DNA of 43,835 nt from Magnetococcales bacterium DCbin2 (GTDB taxonomy: Bacteria; Pseudomonadota; Magnetococcia; Magnetococcales; UBA8363): contig PEAO01000010.1 of assembly GCA_002753615.1 (NCBI GenBank), forward strand, positions 1 to 43,835, written 5' to 3'. Both the position numbers and the translations under genes were made by a program. Shown here one piece after another: positions 15,429 to 22,775 of the stretch (positions within the stretch are counted from its first letter, which is position 1; each line of letters opens with the position of its first letter). The notes under the pieces were generated by a model, which had not been told where the DNA came from, searched no databases, and saw nothing but the letters and a program-made list of their open reading frames with translations.

Positions 15429-16283
15429 TTATCCGTCCCCCCCCAGGGCGTAGGGACGATAGAAGGAGACCAGACGGCCCATCAACTCGAACGCCAGATA
15501 GCGGCACTCTTCATGGATCGATTCGTTTTTGATCGGGTTTCCCGGAGTCTCCCTGGAACCCAGAGTGGCCAAGTAGATGTCCACCACGTCTCGAGGGCCG
15601 CAACGTAAAAATCCGAGTTCCTCCGAAATTTGCTTCAAGTCGTCGGAGATGTTGAAGACGACCTTGTGGGTTCTCATTTGCAACAGTTTGTCGAGAATTT
15701 CGCCCAACTGTGCGGCGATACGTGCGAACTGGTCGGGATATCCCCCTTTCAATTCCTGGATTCCCAACATGCGCGATGCAATCCGGCTGACATTCCGGTC
15801 GGAGAGACGATCCAGGGAACCTTGTTCCCGCTGGCGTCGTTCCTTCTCACGCACCTGTTCCAATTCCCGATGCAAGGTGTGGCGTTCCAGGGCGTAGCGA
15901 ATGGAACGAAACAGCAGATTGCCGTCGATGGTGTTCTTGACCAAGTAATCCTGGGCACCGCTGCGCACGGCTTGGATGGCCAGGGACTCGTCATCCAGAC
16001 CGGACAGGACGATGACAGGATAGTCCACATTCCGGTTACGAATCCGTTCAAAGGTCTCCAGACCTACCGAGTCGGGAAGATTGAGATCGACCAGCAGGAT
16101 ATCGAACTCGGTACCATCCATCTGTTGGAGTGCTTTGGACAGACTATCCACCTGGGTCACCAGAATCCGGGAGGGGAGAATGGTGGTCGGATGGCCTGAC
16201 AGCTCCACCAGCCATTCGTCCAGCAGTCCGGCAAATCCCAGATCGTCTTCAACCAGCAGAACCCGAATGGTTTGGCCTACCAT
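15429..16283 (-). CDS. Receiver domain fused to KaiA/RsbU-N-like helical domain (KaiA3-like)
   Basis: The 284-residue protein starts at the ATG at 16283, which has GAGGAAGGG upstream (the track's start is seven codons earlier). Residues 5-125 are a complete receiver: acidic pocket E12/D13/D14, phospho-acceptor D66 in [11 protein letters not shown], switch S94, Lys K116. A charged coiled linker (about 130-165) leads to a helical domain. The last 60 residues contain [15 protein letters not shown] and [20 protein letters not shown]. These align by eye with the KaiA C-terminal pattern (Q-V-L-E-I-H-M-E-L-M, then Y-R-L-T-L-I-D-V-I-A-H-L-C-E-M-Y-R-R) and with the related RsbU N-terminal fold. The gene sits where kaiA sits in kaiABC. 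A receiver-KaiA chimera (KaiA3) is known from Synechocystis. The alternative is an RsbU-N-type adaptor. The receiver is certain; the KaiA-like call is motif-level inference. Confidence 0.75.
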   Translation of the reverse strand: MVGQTIRVLLVEDDLGFAGLLDEWLVELSGHPTTILPSRILVTQVDSLSKALQQMDGTEFDILLVDLNLPDSVGLETFERIRNRNVDYPVIVLSGLDDESLAIQAVRSGAQDYLVKNTIDGNLLFRSIRYALERHTLHRELEQVREKERRQREQGSLDRLSDRNVSRIASRMLGIQELKGGYPDQFARIAAQLGEILDKLLQMRTHKVVFNISDDLKQISEELGFLRCGPRDVVDIYLATLGSRETPGNPIKNESIHEECRYLAFELMGRLVSFYRPYALGGDG

Positions 16284-16304
16284 AACGCATGCCCTTCCTC
16301 GCAT

Positions 16305-16763
16305 TCAGGTCGTCTCGCCGTTTTTAGGCGGAAGTTTGACCACGGAAAACCAAAAATTCTCCACCGATTTGACGACCGCGAAGAATTGATTGATATCCAC
16401 CGGCTTGGTGATGTAGCAATTGGCGTGAAGGTTATAGGTGCGCAAGATGTCTTCGCCGGCCTGGGATGTGGTCAGGATGACCACGGGAATCGCTTTTAAC
16501 GCATCGTCCGCCTTGATCTCTTCCAGCACTTCCCGCCCATCTTTGCGGGGCAGGTTCAGGTCCAGCAACACCACATCAGGACGTGTGGCATGGGCGTAGC
16601 ACCCCTGCTGACGCAAATATTTCATCGCCTCCTCGCCATCCTCGACCACGTTCAGGCGGTTGAGCATTTTGCTGTCGGCCAGGGCTTCCCGGGTCAATTC
16701 CACATCACCGGGGCTGTCTTCAACCAGGAGAATTTCCACAGGTTTGGCGCAATTTGGATCCAT
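16305..16763 (-). CDS. Rcp1-type single-domain response regulator
   Basis: The 152-residue protein is one receiver domain of the Rcp1 type: [18 protein letters not shown] with a DSPGD acidic loop, D68 in [29 protein letters not shown] and K120 in CYITKPVD. Rcp1-like proteins are the usual phosphorelay partners of phytochrome-type kinases with the SHDLQEPLR phospho-acceptor motif. Two such kinases lie immediately upstream. There is no output domain, so it likely shuttles phosphate. The stop lies 21 bases before the receiver-KaiA-like gene. A strong promoter precedes it, making it the first gene of the kai unit proper. Confidence 0.9.
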   Translation of the reverse strand: MDPNCAKPVEILLVEDSPGDVELTREALADSKMLNRLNVVEDGEEAMKYLRQQGCYAHATRPDVVLLDLNLPRKDGREVLEEIKADDALKAIPVVILTTSQAGEDILRTYNLHANCYITKPVDINQFFAVVKSVENFWFSVVKLPPKNGETT

Positions 16764-16822
16764 TCTTTCCCCTGACGCATCAGTTGATCATCAATATCAA
16801 CGATTTAAGCTATGAACGGCCT

Positions 16823-16851
16823 ATTATATATTAAATGATAGCGTTGCTCAA
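16823..16851 (-). promoter_or_regulatory. Strong sigma-70-type promoter for the kai unit
   Basis: On the minus strand the sequence reads TTGAGC, 17 bases, TATAAT: a consensus -10, ideal spacing and a four-of-six -35. It overlaps the stop codon of the membrane kinase gene and lies about 60 bases before the Rcp1-like ATG. The kai unit can therefore be transcribed separately from the two kinases. Confidence 0.65.
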
Positions 16852-19469
16852 TTGGAATTCAAAGCGGACGGATTGGCATCGGGGATAGAAAAATGGAACG
16901 CACTCCCCTGGCCCGGTTTCGACTCTACCCAGATCTTTCCCTTATGGAGTTCGACGATCCGTTTGCATAAGGCCAAGCCGATGCCGGTCCCTTCGTAGCG
17001 GGTGCGGGAGTGGAGTTTTTGAAAAATCAGGAAAATCCGTTCCTGGTGATGGGCTTCGATGCCGATACCGTTGTCCTGGACTGTGAAAATCCAGTGTCCT
17101 GGCCCCCGTTTGGCGTGGATCTGTACCTTGGGCGTTTCCTCTGAGCGGAATTTTAAGGCGTTACCCAGCAAGTTTTGGAATAACTGGGTCAATTGTACCG
17201 GGTCGGCGTGTAGTGTTGGCAGGGAGGTACTGGTTACCTCGGCTCCGGTGTCGTGAATCCGTTGCGCTAGGTTGGCTATGGCCCGTTCCAGGGAGAGGTT
17301 TGCGTCGGTTTCCTCGAACGCTTTGTCCCGGGTACCTGTCCGGGCGTAGGTGAGCAGGTTATTGATCAAGGTCTGCATATGGCCGACACCATCGACGGCA
17401 TAGGCGATGTATTTATCGGCCTGTGCGTCTAACTGGCCGCGATAGCGTTTTTCCAGCAATTGGACATACCCGGCAATCAGCCGCAACGGTTCTTGGAGAT
17501 CGTGACTGGCGACATAGGCAAATTGTTGGAGATCCTGGTTGGACCGTTCCAACTCCTGAGTCCGTTCCGCCACCCGGTGTTCCAGATTCAGGTTTGTCGC
17601 CTGGAGATGGTCCTCCAGCCGTTTGCGCTCGGAAATATCCTCAATCACCGCAACGAAAAATTGCGGTTCGCCATCTGGGCTGGTCAGTAGCGAAACCGTC
17701 AATAATACCCAGATCGGGTGGCCAAGCTTATGCAGACAGCGTTTTTCCAGGGAGTAGCGGGAGATTTCTCGGTTGAGCATACGACGTGCGTATTTCAGGC
17801 CCGTCTCCAAGTCGTCGGGATGGGTCATCTCCTGGAAACTTTTTGTTGCCATCTCGGCGCGGGTAAAGCCGGTGATTTCGCCAAAACGGTTGTTGAGCAA
17901 CAAAAATGTCCCGTCTATGGCGACATGGGCGATACCGACGGCGGCTTGTTCAAAGGTTGCCTGGAATTTTCGCCGTTCCTCCTCCAACGAGTGTTCAAAG
18001 TTCAGGCGTTCGGAGACATCCCGGAAAATCCCCTGGATCACCTTGTCATTATCTCCCAGATCGGTCACTCCAGCACGAATTTCTACGGGGACACGGCCCC
18101 CGTCTTTGCGGAGGACGACAATGCCGGTGAGCAAACCACGTCCTCTGCGGACATTCTCCTCGAACAGACTGCGGTAGCGTTCGCGTTCTTCTGGGGGATG
18201 CAGCGCAGTCTGATGCATACCGATCACTTCGTGGACCGGGCATCCCAACAATTCGCCCGCCATAAGGTTGGCCTCTGTGATGATCCCGGTTTGGGCATCG
18301 GCGATAAAAATGGCGTCATTGGCCGATTCGATCAGAAGACGATACTTCCGTTGGGTGCGCAAGAACACCTCTCTGGCCTGATTGGCTTGGGTGACATCTT
18401 TGGCCATGAGGAGGAATCCGGTCAACTTGTTATCCCGGTCCAGGATGCTGGAGAGACGTGCTTCCATGGTCCGTTCTTTGCCGTCCCGGTTGATGTGCAT
18501 CTCAAAACTGTGTTCTCCCCGTTCCATGACGCTTTGGATCGCCTCGGTCAACGGGTTTTCATGGATCCCAGTCCACTCGTGGATTTCCTCGATGTTGTGG
18601 TTCAGTACCGATTCGGCCCGGCGGTCGAACAACCTTTCTGCTTCCGGGTTAAAATAGCGGATACACAAGGTTTGATCCGTGGCCACGATCGCCAGATCGG
18701 TGGCGGTGCGCAGGATGTTGTCCAGGTAGGCGGTGTTTTTTTGTAGAGAGGCCTGGGTCTTGACGAGTCGTTCACGGCTTTCGCGCAGTGCCGCAGTCTC
18801 CATGAGTTGCTGTACCATGGGATTGCTCACTTTGTAAAATAACAACGTCCCCAATCCGATGACCACCACGCCAACGGCAAACACCATCCCCCCAGCGTGG
18901 ATGAAGGGGCGGCGGATCTCATCCATATCAATCTTGGCCACCATCCCCATTTCCAATTCCTTGACAGGCTCGTAGGCAGCCAGGACCGTTTGGTTGCGAT
19001 AATCCTGTCCGATCAACACCCCGGAACGACCCGCCAACGCCGCGCGCATCGGTTCGGCGAGTCTGGAGTCTGGTGGCACGGGGAGGGGTTGATCGATGTC
19101 TGTATGGCGATGGCGCAAAACAAAGAGAATATTTTTGCCTTCCAGCTTGCCCATGGTGAATTCTCCGGTTTCACCGAAGCCCACGAAATGGCGATGGGCA
19201 TCCCGGACCTGCGCCATGGTCGATTCCACCACCTGCTGCATCGATGATGCCCCGTGTTCGCCCAGGTGGGCGGCCTCTTGGCGGGCGATGGCCTCCATCA
19301 ATCGCGCACGGCTTTGCACCGTCTCCTCCAGCCGTTGTTGGGTCTGATCGAAGGAGACTTCATAAAGAACGGCGATAGAGATCCCGCTCATGATCAACCC
19401 GACCAGTGCCATAATGAGGATCAATAGCAGAATGTGCGTAGTCTCTTCTCTTTTTCCCAGGGCCATCAC
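16848..19469 (-). CDS. Membrane sensor histidine kinase with periplasmic sensor and three PAS domains
   Basis: The 873-residue protein has a transmembrane helix at about 13-36, an extracytoplasmic region (about 37-190) with double-Cache-like features (TGEFTMGKLEGKNILF, LIGQDYRNQTVLAAYEPV), a second transmembrane helix at about 191-212, three PAS domains (about 245-362, 372-488, 498-615), a coiled coil, a HisKA domain with H656 in ASHDLQEPLRLI, and a HATPase with FQNLLGNALKF, DNGIGI and GTGIGLALCKR. The kinase core is of the phytochrome-associated type that phosphorylates Rcp1-like receivers; such a receiver is the next gene. The ligand is unknown. The upstream kinase gene is nine bases away, implying one transcript. 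Confidence 0.92.
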   Translation of the reverse strand: MMALGKREETTHILLLILIMALVGLIMSGISIAVLYEVSFDQTQQRLEETVQSRARLMEAIARQEAAHLGEHGASSMQQVVESTMAQVRDAHRHFVGFGETGEFTMGKLEGKNILFVLRHRHTDIDQPLPVPPDSRLAEPMRAALAGRSGVLIGQDYRNQTVLAAYEPVKELEMGMVAKIDMDEIRRPFIHAGGMVFAVGVVVIGLGTLLFYKVSNPMVQQLMETAALRESRERLVKTQASLQKNTAYLDNILRTATDLAIVATDQTLCIRYFNPEAERLFDRRAESVLNHNIEEIHEWTGIHENPLTEAIQSVMERGEHSFEMHINRDGKERTMEARLSSILDRDNKLTGFLLMAKDVTQANQAREVFLRTQRKYRLLIESANDAIFIADAQTGIITEANLMAGELLGCPVHEVIGMHQTALHPPEERERYRSLFEENVRRGRGLLTGIVVLRKDGGRVPVEIRAGVTDLGDNDKVIQGIFRDVSERLNFEHSLEEERRKFQATFEQAAVGIAHVAIDGTFLLLNNRFGEITGFTRAEMATKSFQEMTHPDDLETGLKYARRMLNREISRYSLEKRCLHKLGHPIWVLLTVSLLTSPDGEPQFFVAVIEDISERKRLEDHLQATNLNLEHRVAERTQELERSNQDLQQFAYVASHDLQEPLRLIAGYVQLLEKRYRGQLDAQADKYIAYAVDGVGHMQTLINNLLTYARTGTRDKAFEETDANLSLERAIANLAQRIHDTGAEVTSTSLPTLHADPVQLTQLFQNLLGNALKFRSEETPKVQIHAKRGPGHWIFTVQDNGIGIEAHHQERIFLIFQKLHSRTRYEGTGIGLALCKRIVELHKGKIWVESKPGQGSAFHFSIPDANPSALNSN

Positions 19470-19478
19470 GGACTCCTC

Positions 19479-20282
19479 TTAAGAAACCACGGGCAGGGTG
19501 AAACGGATCAGTGAGCCTTGCTCCTGGAGAGGTTCTACCCAGATGCGCCCCCCATGGTGTTCCACAATGCGTTTGCACAGGGCCAGACCGATGCCGGTCC
19601 CGGGGTATTGGGTGCGGGAATGGAGTTTTTGAAAAATGATGAAAACCCTTTCGGCAGCTTTGGTCTCGATGCCGATTCCGTTGTCTTGAAAGGAAAAAAA
19701 CCAGTTCTCTTCGTCACGACAGGCCGAAATGTGAACTTTCGGTGGGTTAGCCCCCCGGAATTTGATGGCGTTGCCGATCAGGTTTTGAAACACCTGTACC
19801 AGTTGTGCGCCGTCGGCGGACACCTCCGGCAAGGGATCATGGGTGATACAAGCACCCGATTCGTTTACAGCAGATTTAAGAGACAGCAGGGAACGATTGA
19901 GAACCGCTTCGCAATCGGTGGGGACGAACGCCCCGCCACGACTCCCCACACGGGAGAATTCCAGCAGACCGTGGACCATGGCTTGCATATGCCGGGCACC
20001 ATCGGTGATGTAGTGGATATAAAGATCCGCTTTGTCGTCCAACGCTCCGCGATATTTTTTCTCCAGCAGTTGCACATAGCCGGAGATCAGACGCAAAGGT
20101 TCCTGGAGGTCGTGGGAGGCGGCGTATGCAAACTGTTGCAGATCCCGATTGGAATACGCCAGGGTACGGGTACACTGGTCGATTTGGCGTTGCAAATCAT
20201 CCCGCTGTGCAGAGACGCAACGAAGTTGCGCTTGGCTCTCTTCCAGTGCCGCGACAAGGGACTCCAACTCATGCTCACGCAA
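19479..20282 (-). CDS. Soluble histidine kinase lacking a sensor domain
   Basis: The 267-residue protein has a short N-terminal coiled coil (about 1-45), a HisKA with H57 in ASHDLQEPLRLI, and a complete HATPase (FQNLIGNAIKF, DNGIGIE, GTGIGLALCKRIVE). Its kinase core closely resembles that of the adjacent 873-residue kinase, so the pair probably arose by duplication with loss of the sensor part. No PAS, GAF or membrane segment is visible, so it needs a partner for signal input or acts as a constitutive kinase or phosphatase. It is the first gene of the minus-strand run. It is not SasA: the KaiB-like sensor domain of SasA is absent. Confidence 0.9.
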   Translation of the reverse strand: MREHELESLVAALEESQAQLRCVSAQRDDLQRQIDQCTRTLAYSNRDLQQFAYAASHDLQEPLRLISGYVQLLEKKYRGALDDKADLYIHYITDGARHMQAMVHGLLEFSRVGSRGGAFVPTDCEAVLNRSLLSLKSAVNESGACITHDPLPEVSADGAQLVQVFQNLIGNAIKFRGANPPKVHISACRDEENWFFSFQDNGIGIETKAAERVFIIFQKLHSRTQYPGTGIGLALCKRIVEHHGGRIWVEPLQEQGSLIRFTLPVVS

Positions 20283-20442
20283 TGTTCAAAATCCCGGCAG
20301 TCTAGCCTTAATGAACACAACACGGCCCAATTCTCTTCGATTCCGGGCGGGTTTGCAAGTTTAATCAGGAATTTTGGGCTGTTGTTGGGTGGCGTCTTGT
20401 GGTACGCTGGAGGCAGTTGTAACCTCTGGAAGGAGAGTTGCC

Positions 20443-20721
20443 ATGACGGCGGTTGCTTTCGATACCCTCAGATACGTAAGAACCCTCAAGGCTGCTGGGG
20501 TTGAGGAGAGACAGGCTGAGGCTATGGCTGAAGCCCAAGTTGACCTTATGGAACAAGTGGAAGACACGCGCCTTAAAGAATTGGCTACCAAAGGTGACGT
20601 TCGGCAACTTGAAGTCAGGATTGCTGAATCCAAGGCCGAGACCATCAAGTGGATGTTTGGGGTGGCTGCCGGGCAGGCCATGTTCATCATCGCCATCCTC
20701 AAGTTGTTCCCATCGCACTGA
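20443..20721 (+). CDS. DUF1640/CCDC90-like coiled-coil membrane protein, copy 1
   Basis: A 92-residue protein: an N-terminal amphipathic segment (AFDTLRYVRTLKAAGVEERQ), a charged coiled coil (EDTRLKELATKGDVRQLEVR), and one C-terminal transmembrane helix (GVAAGQAMFIIAILKLF). This is the layout of DUF1640/CCDC90-type proteins related to mitochondrial MCUR1. The ATG at 20443 is chosen over the track's start because GGAAGGAG lies just upstream and copy 2 begins identically. Function in bacteria is unknown; such genes are often multicopy in a genome. Confidence 0.8.
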   Translation: MTAVAFDTLRYVRTLKAAGVEERQAEAMAEAQVDLMEQVEDTRLKELATKGDVRQLEVRIAESKAETIKWMFGVAAGQAMFIIAILKLFPSH

Positions 20722-20801
20722 TCTTTCGGAATTTTGGGCTGTTGTTGGGTGGCGTCTCGTGGTACGCTGGATGTGGTTGTAACTTTGCAAGGAATTTTGT
20801 C

Positions 20802-21113
20802 ATGACGGCGATCGCTTTCGATACCCTCAAATACGTAAAAACCCTCAAGGCTGCTGGGGTTGAGGGGAAACAGGCCGAGGCTATGGCTGAAGCCCAAATT
20901 GATCTTATGGAACAAATGGAAGACACTCGTCTTAAAGAGTTGGCTACCAAAGGTGACGTTCGGCAACTCGAAGTCAGACTTGAATCCAAGATCATGCAAG
21001 TTGAAGTCAGGATTGCCGAATCCAAGGCCGAAACGATCAAATGGATGTTTGGGGTGGCTGCCGGGCAGGCCATGTTCATCATCGCTATCCTCAAGTTGTT
21101 TCCTTCGCACTGA
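20802..21113 (+). CDS. DUF1640/CCDC90-like coiled-coil membrane protein, copy 2
   Basis: A 103-residue near-duplicate of the preceding gene, with the same N-terminal segment, coiled coil and C-terminal membrane helix ending LKLFPSH. It has an 11-residue insertion (LESKIMQVEVR) that extends the coiled coil by one hendecad, so the copies differ in stalk length. The ribosome binding site (AAGGAATTTTGTC) is weaker than in copy 1. The start follows the homologous ATG. Confidence 0.8.
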   Translation: MTAIAFDTLKYVKTLKAAGVEGKQAEAMAEAQIDLMEQMEDTRLKELATKGDVRQLEVRLESKIMQVEVRIAESKAETIKWMFGVAAGQAMFIIAILKLFPSH

Positions 21114-21149
21114 TCTCCTTGATTGACCGATCATTTTCAATTGCGCCAA

Positions 21150-21529
21150 GACCTTGTTTCTGCTCGGGGGTTTTGAGCTTGGTCAATAGCCCAGTTGTGT
21201 CCCCAGGGCAATTGTCCAACAGCCTGTTGGATAATTTCAGAATCGGGCCAAGCCTCAGCAAAGGCACGCATAGACATGAGGTTAGCGCGGGAAAAACCCT
21301 TCATTTCAGGAAAGGCACTGCGTAGATCCTGGGCCAGTCGTTCGATGATCTTGGCTCCCCATCCCTCCCGCCCCTGCCGCGCCAGGATATCCCGCCCGAT
21401 CTGCTAATAGAGCAACACCAACTCCCGGTTGACCGCCAACGCCGCCCGTTGCTGGGCGTTGTGGATACGCGCTTTGAGTTCGGCGAGCCAGGGGGCGTAG
21501 TCGGCGGACAGGGGAATGATGTCAGGCAT
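21150..21529 (-). pseudogene. Decayed DUF1016 (YhcG-type) N-terminal domain
   Basis: The minus strand encodes a clear DUF1016 N-terminal domain: MPDIIPLSADYAPWLAELKA, RAALAVNRELVLLY, QIGRDILARQGREGWGAKII, FSRANLMSMRAFAEAWP, VGQLPWGHN. It is broken twice. An amber codon replaces the Trp expected after LLY. A frameshift follows GHNW: the expected LLTKLKTPEQKQ is readable in a neighbouring frame. The C-terminal PD-(D/E)XK nuclease domain is absent, since the sequence runs into the DUF1640 tandem. The start ATG lies 31 bases after the suhB stop. This is a remnant of an accessory nuclease gene. Confidence 0.8.
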
Positions 21530-21559
21530 GGAGCATGGCCTCTTCCACGTGTCCAGCGT

Positions 21560-22351
21560 TCATTGCCACGTTGGCTGGATAACCTCCAGCATGAGGCGAT
21601 GGATCAAGGGGGGGGCGGCGAGTACATTGCCAGAGTCCAGAAAACCTTTGTTCCCCGCAAAATCGGTGACCAGTCCCCCCGCTTCCATCACCAGTAGAAT
21701 CCCGGCAGCAATATCCCAAGGCTGCAACGCCGATTCCCAAAATCCGTCATAACGCCCGGCAGCGACAAAGGCAAGGTCCAGAGCGGCACTGCCCAGTCGG
21801 CGGATTCCCCGGGAACCGATCGTTAATTCTTCCACCGTGCGCATGTGGCGTCGCAATACGTCGGGTTTGTTCACCGGAAATCCGGTGGCCAAAAGACATT
21901 GTTCGAGACGCTGGCTGGGGTTGATCCGCATCCGTTGGCCATTCAGGAAAGCCCCGCGTCCCCGCTCCGCCGTGAACAGTTCGTTGCTGGCCGGGTTGAA
22001 GACGACGGCCCCATGGAGTTCATTGTCATGGGCTAGGGCGATGGAAATGGCAAAGTGCGGCAGGCCGTGAATAAAGTTGGTGGTGCCATCGATGGGATCG
22101 ATGATCCAACGCCAACCCGGCTGTACCTGCTTGCGGCTACTCTCCTCGGCAAGAATGCCATAGTCGGGGTAGGCCTTGTGCAGTTGACGGATGATCTCTT
22201 TTTCAACGGTGATATCGGCCTGGGTGACAAAATCATTCTTTCCCTTGGAATCGATGGCGAGTTCATGGCGGTGTGCGAAAAACTTCATGGCTTCGCGACC
22301 CGCCGCCCGGGCGGCGCGTGTGGCAACATTGATGGCGGGGGAGGTGTCCAT
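21560..22351 (-). CDS. suhB: Inositol-1-monophosphatase family protein SuhB
   Basis: The 263-residue protein is a full-length member of the Mg-dependent inositol monophosphatase family. It shows the catalytic Glu motif (ILAEES), the DPIDGTTNF metal-binding signature and the C-terminal WDIAAGILLVMEAGG motif, plus family landmarks GVVFNP-like GAVVFNPASNELF and RRLGSAALDLAFVAAGRYDG. It hydrolyses inositol phosphates and, as SuhB in enterobacteria, also assists rRNA transcription antitermination. No pathway neighbours are present. The ATG gives the usual length. Confidence 0.93.
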   Translation of the reverse strand: MDTSPAINVATRAARAAGREAMKFFAHRHELAIDSKGKNDFVTQADITVEKEIIRQLHKAYPDYGILAEESSRKQVQPGWRWIIDPIDGTTNFIHGLPHFAISIALAHDNELHGAVVFNPASNELFTAERGRGAFLNGQRMRINPSQRLEQCLLATGFPVNKPDVLRRHMRTVEELTIGSRGIRRLGSAALDLAFVAAGRYDGFWESALQPWDIAAGILLVMEAGGLVTDFAGNKGFLDSGNVLAAPPLIHRLMLEVIQPTWQ

Positions 22352-22775
22352 AGGGGCCTTGCTCAGGTGGGCTGAAGGGAAAAGGAGGCCACATTATCTT
22401 TAGGAACGGCCCATGGTTGATTCTACCACGGTCATTCCGGTTGCGTCACCCTGGGGCGTTTTCCAGAGGGCTTGCTGGTTTTCGATCCGGGGAAACATTT
22501 GCCGACCTTGGGATGATGTGACAGGGGGAATTTGCCTTGATTTTGAAAAATGGTGTCATGGTTCATATCTTGCATCAGGCGTTCTCGTTTCCATCCAGCC
22601 CAGGGAATGTGCGTAAGGTTCACTAAAAAGATGTTGCAGATCAAACATCCGAAAAAGAACAGGGTGGCGAAACAGGAAAGAAAAAACGTGAGAATAACGA
22701 CTGGCACGTCAGATGCATGATAGCAAAGCAACGGCGTTTTGTACGACGCCCCCTTTGACTTAAGGAACGGGTTTC
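22352..22775. other. Intergenic region between suhB and flgK
   Basis: No convincing gene lies in this 424-base stretch. The 99-residue minus-strand ORF at 22432-22731 starts with TTG, lacks a ribosome binding site and overlaps the sigma-54 promoter of flgK. The only supported element is that promoter near the right end. Confidence 0.5.
22702..22717 (+). promoter_or_regulatory. Sigma-54 (RpoN)-type promoter for flgK
   Basis: TGGCACGTCAGATGCA matches the -24/-12 pattern TGGCACG-N4-TTGC(A/T) with the invariant GG and GC exactly ten bases apart and only one mismatch in the conserved core. It ends about 58 bases before the flgK ATG. Sigma-54 control of hook-filament genes is common in polar flagellates. 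Confidence 0.7.

Larger units (their letters stand above)
20368..21113 (+). repeat. Tandem duplication of a DUF1640-like gene with its upstream region
   Basis: Two direct copies lie head to tail. Each begins with GGAATTTTGGGCTGTTGTTG and continues through a shared TGGTACGCTGG motif, a ribosome binding region and the coding sequence (starts at 20368 and 20728). The copies differ by scattered substitutions and an 11-codon in-frame insertion in the second. A third, more diverged gene copy near 34.6 kb also has GGTACGCTGG about 40 bases before its ATG. Confidence 0.9.

Noticed and set aside
19479-20282. SasA identity for the soluble kinase
   Set aside because: The KaiB-like N-terminal domain that defines SasA is absent; only a coiled coil precedes HisKA.
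22432-22731. 99-residue minus-strand ORF with a hydrophobic N-terminus
   Set aside because: TTG start, no ribosome binding site, no recognised family, and it covers the sigma-54 promoter of flgK.
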